This document shows, one piece after another, positions 1 through 5,058 of a stretch of DNA of 8,142 nucleotides. A model generated the notes under the pieces. It did no database searches and was not told the origin of the DNA. It saw only the letters and a list, made by a program, of their open reading frames with translations. The DNA comes from Chloroflexota bacterium. GTDB taxonomy: Bacteria; Chloroflexota; Ktedonobacteria; Ktedonobacterales; Ktedonobacteraceae. Every line of letters begins with the position of its first letter. Position 1 is the stretch's first letter. The DNA is taken from positions 1 through 8,142 of the forward strand of contig VBHV01000226.1 of the NCBI GenBank assembly GCA_005881995.1. The letters are read 5' to 3'. Both the position numbers and the translations under genes were made by a program.

Positions 1-144
1 GATTTTGCCTTGTCCTGTCGGTTCTTTCTCTCGTAGCTTTTTTCCTTTTTCAAATAGAGCTTCTCGCTTTAACCGGCATAAGTGAACTTCATCATTTCCA
101 ACCGCGATCTCCAATTTGTTATCACCAGGCCCGCTTGTCTTCAC
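1..144 (-). CDS. Partial CDS of unknown function, N-terminal 48 residues, runs off the left edge
   Basis: On the minus strand a frame starting with GTG at 144-142 stays open for 48 codons to the first base of the window. The product begins MKTSGPGDNKLEIAVGNDEV and continues with a basic, helix-prone stretch (CRLKREALFEKGKKLREKE, about residues 23-41). I do not recognise the family; the lysine/arginine-rich helix would suit a nucleic-acid-binding protein, but that is only inference. The start is chosen because a TTGACA-17-TATACT promoter ends exactly 7 nt before the GTG, which places the predicted transcript start at or next to it. There is no Shine-Dalgarno sequence, so the mRNA would be leaderless. 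The frame is also open upstream to about 195, but that part would overlap the promoter. Codon use is more AT-rich than in the large genes to the right, hinting at a different origin. Confidence 0.5.
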   Translation of the reverse strand, partial: MKTSGPGDNKLEIAVGNDEVHLCRLKREALFEKGKKLREKEPTGQGKI

Positions 145-151
145 CGTAGCA

Positions 152-180
152 AGTATATGTCGCAGCCGCAATCTTGTCAA
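152..180 (-). promoter_or_regulatory. Leftward sigma70-type promoter of the partial gene
   Basis: Read on the minus strand, a perfect -35 TTGACA (180-175) is followed by a 17-bp spacer and the -10 TATACT (157-152). Only one -10 position differs from TATAAT. The start codon of the leftward gene (GTG, 144-142) lies 7 nt past the -10 box, so transcription should start at or within a base or two of it. The -35 lies at the outer end of the 56-bp inverted repeat and the -10 lies outside it. Both boxes are mirrored by the rightward promoter at 525-554. Confidence 0.65.
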
Positions 181-229
181 GTATTTATGTTATCTCATCA
201 ACTATTAAACGAAACAAAAATATATTTTC
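174..229 (-). repeat. Left arm of a 56-bp inverted repeat with operator-like decamer
   Basis: The reverse complement of this segment matches 476-531 over 56 bp with one mismatch (position 216 against 489). It carries the leftward -35 box, the proximal decamer TGATGAGATA (reverse complement at 191-200), a TTTCGTTTA stretch, and an imperfect copy of the palindrome GAAAATATATTTTC at 216-229. A second decamer lies further inside at 239-248, 48 bp from the first. Weaker mirror similarity extends outward to about 135 and inward to about 252. The likely role is a regulatory region (repressor or activator sites plus AT-rich upstream element) for the leftward promoter. A mobile-element end is less likely, because no target-site duplication is visible and the similarity continues past the arm. 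Confidence 0.8.
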
Positions 230-324
230 GCAAAATAGTATCTCATCAGCTATTTTATGGTGACTACCCATCTCAAATCGCCTCTCAAGTGGCTTATCGT
301 CCCCGTGGGGAAAGAATCAGCAAG

Positions 325-353
325 CAGAGAGGCAAGCAGCACGCTTCTCTCTG
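325..353. repeat. Hairpin next to the symmetry axis of the divergent promoter region
   Basis: CAGAGAG (325-331) pairs perfectly with CTCTCTG (347-353). Inside it AAGC (334-337) pairs with GCTT (343-346), leaving a 2-nt bulge and a 5-nt loop. The centre of the 56-bp inverted repeat falls at about 352.5, so the hairpin sits at its right-hand foot. No T-run follows on either strand, so it is not a normal intrinsic terminator. A short palindrome CCCCGTGGGG lies just upstream at 301-310. Apart from these I see no coding signal in 253-450. Confidence 0.4.
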
Positions 354-456
354 AAGTGGGATGATGAAACAACGGTGACGGCCAACCGTGTTTGTGGATC
401 ATATGGATGGTCATAGATGAAGGAGTAGTTGCTATTTTCTGCTTTCACATTATAAT

Positions 457-466
457 TGATGAGATA
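457..466 (+). promoter_or_regulatory. Distal operator-like decamer of the rightward promoter
   Basis: TGATGAGATA occurs here and again at 505-514, and in mirror orientation at 191-200 and 239-248. On each side the two copies are 48 bp apart, and the proximal copy is 10 nt from the -35 box. Four copies at fixed distances from two promoters suggest binding sites for one regulator. That regulator is not identifiable from this window. Confidence 0.45.
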
Positions 467-475
467 ACATCCATA

Positions 476-531
476 GAAAATATATTTTCGTTTCGTTTAA
501 TAGTTGATGAGATAACATAAATACTTGACAA
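476..531 (+). repeat. Right arm of the 56-bp inverted repeat with operator-like decamer
   Basis: This arm mirrors 174-229 with one mismatch. It starts with the perfect 14-bp palindrome GAAAATATATTTTC (476-489), then has TTTCGTTTCGTTTA, the proximal decamer TGATGAGATA (505-514) and the -35 TTGACA (525-530). The AT-rich block directly upstream of the -35 could act as an UP element. Weaker mirror similarity continues beyond the arm to the -10 box and start codon (549-571) and inward to the distal decamer at 457-466. Confidence 0.8.
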
Positions 532-554
532 TGAAGCATCTTACGATATATACT
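525..554 (+). promoter_or_regulatory. Rightward sigma70-type promoter for the leader and MFS gene
   Basis: A perfect -35 TTGACA (525-530) is followed by an 18-bp spacer and -10 TATACT (549-554). Predicted transcription starts near 561-562, right at an ATG (562-564). It is the strongest promoter-like sequence seen upstream of the MFS gene, so the transcript probably carries the small frames, the structured RNA and the transporter. The spacer is 1 bp longer than in its mirror copy at 152-180, so the two may differ in strength. Confidence 0.65.
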
Positions 555-561
555 TGGTATG

Positions 562-597
562 ATGAAGACAAAAGAATACTGCCTATTAGCATGGTGA
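562..597 (+). CDS. Possible leaderless 11-aa peptide or vestige of a duplicated gene start
   Basis: ATG (562-564) sits exactly 7 nt after the -10 box, as the GTG of the leftward gene does, and both are followed by AAG ACA. Here the frame is MKTKEYCLLAW and then stops at 595-597. It is therefore either a short leader peptide translated without a Shine-Dalgarno sequence, or the surviving first codons of a duplicated promoter-plus-start segment whose gene has been lost. The second explanation fits the sequence identity with the leftward copy. Coding function is unproven. Confidence 0.3.
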   Translation: MKTKEYCLLAW

Positions 598-671
598 TGA
601 GGTTGTCGGGTCAAGAGCCCGGGCAAGCGAATACATCAAACCGCACAGAAATGAAAAAGGAGACAAGTACC

Positions 672-707
672 ATGCACCCGTGTCGAGCACGACTCGTAAT
701 GGGCTAG
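672..707 (+). CDS. Possible 11-aa leader peptide with its own ribosome binding site
   Basis: The frame MHPCRARLVMG starts at ATG 672-674 and ends at TAG 705-707. AAGGAG at 657-662 lies 9 nt before the ATG, an optimal Shine-Dalgarno placement. The frame lies in the 5' leader between the rightward promoter and the membrane microprotein. Such peptides can act in translation-dependent attenuation, but no clear amino-acid run (only three scattered arginines/cysteine) identifies a signal. A longer in-frame reading upstream exists but would run through the promoter, and it lacks a ribosome binding site. Confidence 0.35.
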   Translation: MHPCRARLVMG

Positions 708-739
708 CTGACAGGCCGCGACAAAGGAGCGTATTTGCA

Positions 740-838
740 ATGCCAACCTATGCCGTCATCATGAGTATTGTAGCGGGCATCCTCGATATTTTGGGGGTGA
801 CACTGCTTATTATAAAGACGTTTGATGTCGACAACTAG
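740..838 (+). CDS. Small single-span membrane protein, 32 residues
   Basis: ATG at 740-742 opens a 32-codon frame ending in TAG (836-838). AAAGGAG at 723-729 precedes the start by 10 nt. The product begins MPTYAVIMSIVAGILDILGV. Residues 5-25 are almost entirely hydrophobic, with one aspartate (D16) in the middle, then K26 and an acidic tail FDVDN. This fits one transmembrane helix with a charged C-terminus. I do not recognise the family. It lies 164 bp upstream of the MFS transporter on the same strand, so it could be a small accessory subunit or regulator of that transporter, in the manner of other bacterial membrane microproteins. That link is inferred from position only. Translation is supported by the ribosome binding site and clear hydrophobic pattern, but conservation cannot be checked here. 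Confidence 0.5.
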   Translation: MPTYAVIMSIVAGILDILGVTLLIIKTFDVDN

Positions 839-855
839 AACTGATTCTGTCGGCA

Positions 856-915
856 CCTATCCGTCTGGCCAACGACGCTTCGCGTCTAGCGCTACGCGCT
901 CAGGCCAGACGCAGG
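856..915 (+). ncRNA. Three-way-junction RNA structure in the MFS leader
   Basis: The outer stem CGTCTGGCC (862-870) pairs perfectly over 9 bp with GGCCAGACG (903-911), and can extend with CCT (856-858) to AGG (913-915) across a small internal loop. Inside are two adjacent perfect 5-bp hairpins: GACGC/GCGTC (874-878, 882-886, loop TTC) and AGCGC/GCGCT (888-892, 896-900, loop TAC). Unpaired linkers are only 1 to 3 nt, so the fold is compact. A T6 run (924-929) follows, but 12 nt after the stem, so it is not a classic terminator. It may be a regulatory leader, an mRNA-stabilising structure, or a dispersed palindromic repeat. Confidence 0.5.
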
Positions 916-985
916 GAGTCGGCTTTTTTCGTGGGACGCAGGTAGTTCGGAAGACTCATTTAGTTCGAGCAGCCTGGAAAGATAC

Positions 986-993
986 AAAGGAGG
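986..993 (+). promoter_or_regulatory. Strong ribosome binding site of the MFS gene
   Basis: AAAGGAGG, a near-complete anti-16S match, ends 9 nt before ATG 1003-1005. It fixes the start of the transporter and makes the preceding leader structure the natural place for translational control. Confidence 0.8.
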
Positions 994-1002
994 CCTGGAG
1001 CC

Positions 1003-2475
1003 ATGGAACGTAAGAGTAGTAACATCGGGCTCAACACGAAAGCGGTGAGGACCGATATCCCCGCCAGGCTAGATCGTCTCCCCTGGAGCCGGTGGCACTG
1101 GCTGGTTGTCATTTCGCTTGGCATTACCTGGATTCTCGATGGCCTTGAGGTCACCATCATCGGTTCTATTGCCGCTGTGCTCACAGACTCGCGTACGCTG
1201 CACCTTTCCGACGTGCAGGTCTCGGGCGCCGGCACAGCCTACCTGATCGGTGCAGTACTAGGCGCGTTGTTCTTCGCCCGCATGACCGACAAGTTTGGGC
1301 GTAAGAAGCTCTTTATGATTACCTTGCTCGTCTACCTCCTGGCTACCGTCGCCACGGCCTTCTCTCCCAACTTCATCTGGTTCGCCGCCTGCCGCTTCCT
1401 GACGGGCACGGGAATCGGTGGGGAGTATGCAGCTATAAACTCCGCCATTGACGAGCTGATCCCGGCGCGAGTTCGCGGCCATGTGGACCTGGCCATCAAC
1501 GGCAGCTGGTGGGTTGGTACGGCAGTCGGCGCCGTCTTGACGACAGTTCTGCTCAACCCGCACCTGTTCCCCGTGGACATCGGCTGGCGGCTGGCGTTTG
1601 GCATGGGCGCCGTGCTTGGGGTGGCGGTCCTGCTCGTGAGGCGCAATCTGCCCGAGAGCCCACGTTGGCTGATGATCCATGGCCGCTTCGACGAGGCGGA
1701 GCGGGTCGTCAGCAGTATTGAGGAAGAGGTCAAGAGGGAGGAACATCTCACGTCCTTGCCGGAGCCAGAGGGACCCATTTTGATTCGCCCGGTCGGCACA
1801 GTAAGCTACCGCCAGGTCGCTCACACCATATTGCAACAGTATCCCACGCGTTCTCTGCTAGGGTTCTCGCTCATGGTGGGCCAGGCTTTCCTCTATAACG
1901 CGATCTTTTTCACCTACGGCCTGGTGCTCACCGCCTTCTATCACATCCCCAACAGTAGTGTTGGGTGGTACCTGATCCCGTTCGCCATTGGTAATATCCT
2001 TGGGCCGCTAACCATTGGGCGCCTGTTTGATACGATTGGTCGTCGACAGATGATCAGTTTCACCTATATCATCTCTGGCGTCCTGCTGGCCATCACAGGC
2101 TGGCTGTTCCTGCAGGGCTTACTCAATGCGACGACGCAGACCATCTGCTGGTCGATCATCTTCTTCTTCGCCTCAGCTGGCGCCAGTTCAGCCTACCTGA
2201 CGGTAAGCGAGGTCTTCCCGCTGGAGATCCGCGCCCAGGCCATCGCTCTCTTCTACTCAATTGGCACGGGGGCCGCTGCGCTGTCTCCAGTAGTGTTTGG
2301 AGCGCTGATCCAGTCTGGGAAACCCGTGAATGTCTTCTACGGGTATCTGGTTGGCGCTGCGTTGATGGTAGCCGCAGGCGTCGTCGAGATCTTCTTTGGG
2401 GTCAAGGCGGAACGGCAGTCGCTGGAGCGTATTGCACGGCCGCTCTCGTATGTGGAGGAGGCGGCAGCAGCGTGA
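1003..2475 (+). CDS. MFS transporter, sugar/metabolite:proton symporter type
   Basis: This is a 490-residue inner-membrane transporter of the major facilitator superfamily, probably a proton-coupled symporter of a small organic solute. It has the length of a 12-helix MFS protein. The N-terminal helix (about 33-60) carries D46 and E49 in DGLEV, as in many organic-acid and sugar porters. The loop ARMTDKFGRKK (92-102) is the family motif between helices 2 and 3. RFLTGTGIGGEY (131-142) is the motif-B-like arginine and glycine helix. PESPRWL (217-223) after helix 6 is a hallmark of the sugar porter and related families. A long cytoplasmic loop (about 224-280) separates the halves. GRLFDTIGRRQ (339-349) repeats the loop motif in the second half, and SEVFPLEIRAQ (402-412) follows helix 10. 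The substrate cannot be read from the sequence; aromatic acids, other carboxylates and sugars all remain possible. It has its own strong ribosome binding site and stands apart from the next gene by a hairpin. Confidence 0.9.
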   Translation: MERKSSNIGLNTKAVRTDIPARLDRLPWSRWHWLVVISLGITWILDGLEVTIIGSIAAVLTDSRTLHLSDVQVSGAGTAYLIGAVLGALFFARMTDKFGRKKLFMITLLVYLLATVATAFSPNFIWFAACRFLTGTGIGGEYAAINSAIDELIPARVRGHVDLAINGSWWVGTAVGAVLTTVLLNPHLFPVDIGWRLAFGMGAVLGVAVLLVRRNLPESPRWLMIHGRFDEAERVVSSIEEEVKREEHLTSLPEPEGPILIRPVGTVSYRQVAHTILQQYPTRSLLGFSLMVGQAFLYNAIFFTYGLVLTAFYHIPNSSVGWYLIPFAIGNILGPLTIGRLFDTIGRRQMISFTYIISGVLLAITGWLFLQGLLNATTQTICWSIIFFFASAGASSAYLTVSEVFPLEIRAQAIALFYSIGTGAAALSPVVFGALIQSGKPVNVFYGYLVGAALMVAAGVVEIFFGVKAERQSLERIARPLSYVEEAAAA

Positions 2476-2484
2476 TATGCCATG

Positions 2485-2525
2485 GACCATGACCGAGTGA
2501 GCCAGCCTATTCTTCGGTCATGGTC
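2485..2525 (+). terminator. 12-bp hairpin after the MFS gene, possible terminator without T-run
   Basis: GACCATGACCGA (2485-2496) pairs perfectly with TCGGTCATGGTC (2514-2525) around a 17-nt loop, starting 9 bp after the MFS stop codon. No T-run follows (TGTAACTTGG), so it may be a weak or factor-dependent terminator, or an mRNA 3'-end stabiliser. Only a poor promoter-like sequence (TTGGAT at 2532-2537, GATACC at 2557-2562, 19-bp spacer) is visible between it and the next gene. Confidence 0.45.
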
Positions 2526-2593
2526 TGTAACTTGGATATTGTAGGCGTACCCACACGATACCTCTATTGAAATATCACTCGAGGAGCATAGAC

Positions 2594-3571
2594 ATGTTCA
2601 AACGAATTTTAGTCCCTCTGGATGGCTCCGGGAGAGCCGAGCAAGCGCTTCCGATCGCGGCGCGCCTGGCTCGTGCCTCGGGTGGTTCCATCTTCCTGGT
2701 GCGCGTGGTCAGCACCGAGCCTGCACATTTGCCCACTGCTCACAAGCCAATTCTTACTCAAACAGTTGGAGTGGCAGACCGGGCCCTGGCCGAGAGCTAT
2801 CTGAGAGGGGTGACTGAGTCCGAACTTCTGACCGGCATCCCCGTTCAAACCAGGGTTCTCGTTGGTCTCGTCTCCTCCAGCCTTCTGGCTGTCGCAGCCG
2901 ACGAGCACGCAGATATCATTGTCATGTGCAGTCACGGCTACACCGGGGTCAAACACTGGTGGCTGCTTGGCTCTGTCGCCAACAACCTGGCCCGCTATTC
3001 GCAGGTCCCCGTGCTGATCCTGCGTGAAGGCGGTTCTATTCCGGCCCAGCGACATCCCGGCGAGCCGCCCCTGCGCGTCCTCGTTCCGCTAGACGGCTCA
3101 GACTATGCCAAAGCGGCGCTCGTGCCAGCGGCCTATCTTGCAGCGTACCTGGCTGCTCCTGGACGGGGAGCCCTGCATCTGACCCACGTCGTCCAACCTG
3201 TTCACAATACTCATGGACCAACCGGTACGGCGCATTCCACCGAGGACACGCGAGCTGCTCTGAACATGGCCAGAGAGTATTTGCATACAGTGATAAATCA
3301 CCTCCGGGACAGGTCCGAGTACCCGGTCATAGCCGATCTCAACCTCGAGATCACCTCATCGGTGATTATTGACGAGGATATTGAACAGGGAATCCTGCGA
3401 GTAGCCGAGAATATCAGAAACAGCGAAGGAGTTGAGGCGTTCGGAGGCTGTGATGCGATTGCCATGACCACCCACGGGCAAAGCGGACTGCAGCACTGGG
3501 TGGGAAGTGTGACCGAACGGATCCTGCACATTTCGCCTTTCCCGTTACTGGTCGTTCGACCAGGGGCATAA
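2594..3571 (+). CDS. Tandem-domain universal stress protein (UspA family)
   Basis: This is a cytoplasmic, probably nucleotide-binding stress protein of 325 residues with two fused UspA domains. Domain 1 (about 1-145) starts FKRILVPLDGS with D10 in the ATP-contacting position and ends HGYTGVKHWWLLGSVANN (114-131) and VPVLILR. Domain 2 (about 159-323) starts RVLVPLDGSDYAK (161-173) and ends HGQSGLQHWVGSVTERI (294-310) and PLLVVRPG. The usual G-9X-G(S/T) phosphate loop is 10 residues in domain 1 and 8 in domain 2, so ATP binding may be altered. The start is ATG 2594, because GAGGAG (2581-2586) lies 7 nt upstream; a TTG nine codons earlier (2567) would overlap that site. The gene is followed after 42 bp by the HAD phosphatase on the same strand. 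Tandem Usp proteins are usually induced by stress, energy limitation or low oxygen, which would suit the cyd genes downstream. Confidence 0.9.
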   Translation: MFKRILVPLDGSGRAEQALPIAARLARASGGSIFLVRVVSTEPAHLPTAHKPILTQTVGVADRALAESYLRGVTESELLTGIPVQTRVLVGLVSSSLLAVAADEHADIIVMCSHGYTGVKHWWLLGSVANNLARYSQVPVLILREGGSIPAQRHPGEPPLRVLVPLDGSDYAKAALVPAAYLAAYLAAPGRGALHLTHVVQPVHNTHGPTGTAHSTEDTRAALNMAREYLHTVINHLRDRSEYPVIADLNLEITSSVIIDEDIEQGILRVAENIRNSEGVEAFGGCDAIAMTTHGQSGLQHWVGSVTERILHISPFPLLVVRPGA

Positions 3572-3613
3572 CGTATGGATACCAGGCGTACAACAGGCAA
3601 CGGAGCGACGTAA

Positions 3614-4378
3614 ATGGAAGGAGTCAAACATTACCTGATCGATATGGATGGGGTGCTCCTGCGGGGTGTAGCACTCATTCCTGGCGCGGCAGAGTTTGTG
3701 CAACGCCTGCGAGCGCAGGGGATTTCATTCTTGATTCTGACCAACAACTCCCGCTACATTCCGCGCGACCTGCAGGTGCGCCTGTCCTATCTGGGACTGG
3801 ACGTACCGGCGGAGGCCATCTTCACCTCAGCGCTGGCGACCGCGCAGTTCCTGCAGGCGCAGCGACCGGCCGGGCGGGCGTACGCCGTTGGGGAGTCCGG
3901 GCTGACGACGGCGCTGCATGACATCGGCTACGTGCTGACCGAACAGGAGCCGGAGTACGTGGTACTGGGCGAGACGACCACGTATAGCTTTGAGCGCATC
4001 ACCCGCGCCATCCGTTTCGTGCATGCCGGAGCGCGTTTCATTGCCACCAACCCCGATGTGATGGGACCTGGCGAGGGTGGAATCGTCCCGGCGACCGGCG
4101 CGGTAGCCGCCTTGATCAGCGCAGCTACCGGCATTAAGCCTTATTTCATCGGCAAACCGAACCCGCTGATGATGCGCACGGCCCTGCGCACCATCGAGGC
4201 TCATTCGGAGGACTCCGCGATCATAGGGGATCGCATGGATACCGATATCGTTGCTGGGATCGAGAGCGGCCTGCGCACTATCCTGGTGCTCAGCGGGGTC
4301 ACCACGCGCCAGCAGGCAGAGCGCTTCCCCTACCGTCCCACCTGGATACGGGAGTCTATTGCCGAAGTTGAGGTGTAA
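3614..4378 (+). CDS. HAD-IIA family phosphatase (NagD-like)
   Basis: This is a 254-residue cytoplasmic hydrolase of the haloacid dehalogenase superfamily, subfamily IIA, whose members dephosphorylate sugar phosphates, nucleotides, p-nitrophenyl phosphate or phosphoglycolate. All four motifs are present: IDMDGV with nucleophile D10 and acid/base D12, LTNNS (42-46), the lysine K181 in IGKPNP, and IGDRMDTDI (204-212) with the magnesium-binding acidic residues. The cap between motifs II and III (about 60-175), with the conserved YVVLGE and ATNPD segments, fits the C2a cap of NagD and 4-nitrophenylphosphatase relatives. The length is normal. GGAG at 3602-3605, 8 nt upstream, supports the start. 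The gene lies 42 bp after the Usp gene and 11 bp before the longest version of the sigma-factor frame, suggesting cotranscription. The substrate is unknown; calling it nagD by function would go beyond the evidence. Confidence 0.9.
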   Translation: MEGVKHYLIDMDGVLLRGVALIPGAAEFVQRLRAQGISFLILTNNSRYIPRDLQVRLSYLGLDVPAEAIFTSALATAQFLQAQRPAGRAYAVGESGLTTALHDIGYVLTEQEPEYVVLGETTTYSFERITRAIRFVHAGARFIATNPDVMGPGEGGIVPATGAVAALISAATGIKPYFIGKPNPLMMRTALRTIEAHSEDSAIIGDRMDTDIVAGIESGLRTILVLSGVTTRQQAERFPYRPTWIRESIAEVEV

Positions 4379-4437
4379 GGCGTATCCAGATGACAAGCAT
4401 ACTGGTGCTCACAGGAGGACTAGAAAGGCAAGAGAAG

Positions 4438-5058
4438 ATGCGATACGTACAGCAGCGCTATGCGCCGCCGATAGCAAGAGATCCTGATAGTGTCCTGTTA
4501 GAACAGGCCCGTGCAGGCAACGAGCGCGCCTTCGAGGCTCTTGTGGATCGATACCATGACCCATTGCTTCGCCATATCCAGAGGTTTCTCAACGACGATG
4601 ATCAGGCCTATGATGTGCTGCAGTTCGTCTTCCTCAAACTTTATACTTCACTGGCAACACTGAGAACGGATACATCCCCCAAAGGGTGGCTGTTTCAGGT
4701 CGCGCGCAATCGCTGCCTGGATGAGCTACGCATGCAACAGCGCAGGCGCATGGTCTACTTCTCTACGTTAGAACGCGAACGCAGCGAGGAGGAACCGTCA
4801 CCGCTGGAGTTCATACCGGATCCTCATCCGCTGCCCGAGGAGATGGCGGAGCAATTTGACCTGCAATGCAGGTTTCAAAGAGCCTTGTTCGCGCTCTCTC
4901 CGAAATCTCGCTCAATTGTGCACCTGCGCTATTCCAGGGACCTCACCTTCTCAGAGATCGGGCGCATACTCGAGATGTCGGTGCCCACAGTGAAGGCCTA
5001 CTTTTATCGCTCACTGCCCCGACTGCGCACGGCGCTCATGGCAGAGACGCATGCATAA
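4438..5058 (+). CDS. ECF-like RNA polymerase sigma factor
   Basis: This is a sigma70-family transcription factor with only regions 2 and 4, as in extracytoplasmic-function sigma factors. With the start at 4438 it has 206 residues. Region 2 spans about 31-100, with DVLQFVFLKLY (59-69) and GWLFQVARNRCLDELR (83-98), the core-binding and -10-recognition helices. A linker rich in E and P follows (about 112-138). Region 4 spans about 143-200, with ALSPKSRSIVHLRY and the helix-turn-helix FSEIGRILEMSVPTVKAYFYR (171-191). The start is uncertain. ATG 4438 has GAAAGG 9 nt upstream; an in-frame ATG at 4390 adds 16 residues, has only AAGG, and uses codons (ATA, AGG, CTA) unlike the rest. AGGAGG at 4413-4418 is too far from 4438 for normal spacing. 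The stop overlaps the cydD start by 8 nt, so the two are probably translationally coupled. No anti-sigma gene is adjacent. Confidence 0.88.
   Translation: MRYVQQRYAPPIARDPDSVLLEQARAGNERAFEALVDRYHDPLLRHIQRFLNDDDQAYDVLQFVFLKLYTSLATLRTDTSPKGWLFQVARNRCLDELRMQQRRRMVYFSTLERERSEEEPSPLEFIPDPHPLPEEMAEQFDLQCRFQRALFALSPKSRSIVHLRYSRDLTFSEIGRILEMSVPTVKAYFYRSLPRLRTALMAETHA

Noticed and set aside
294..316. CRISPR-like repeat (CGTCCCCGTGGGGAAAG)
   Set aside because: It resembles the palindromic core of some type I repeats, but occurs once, with no spacers or cas genes.
82..354. 90-codon plus-strand frame starting with GTG
   Set aside because: It runs across the leftward promoter, the left repeat arm and the central hairpin, has no ribosome binding site, and the minus strand gives a better supported gene start over 1-144.
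174..531. MITE or insertion sequence with 56-bp terminal inverted repeats
   Set aside because: No target-site duplication flanks the arms, mirror similarity continues outside them to the -10 boxes and start codons, and no transposase lies inside. A duplicated regulatory region explains it better, though an old element cannot be excluded.
525..707. 60-codon plus-strand frame covering the rightward leader
   Set aside because: Its start lies in the -35 box, so the start codon could not be on the transcript from that promoter. Only its last 11 codons (672-707) have a ribosome binding site.
903..929. Intrinsic terminator before the MFS gene
   Set aside because: The T6 run is 12 nt away from the stem, and the bases directly before it (GAGTCGGC) have no nearby upstream complement.
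1258..1836. Long minus-strand frames inside the MFS gene and similar ones inside the usp, HAD and cydDC genes
   Set aside because: They are antisense shadows of GC-rich coding sequence with low-complexity, arginine- and glutamine-rich translations and no recognisable domains.
4279..4420. Short repeat: the end of the HAD gene and the start of the longer sigma frame both contain CTGGTGCTCA and encode similar ILVL(S/T)G stretches
   Set aside because: Only 10 bases match exactly, which can arise by chance. It mainly argues for caution about the 4390 start.
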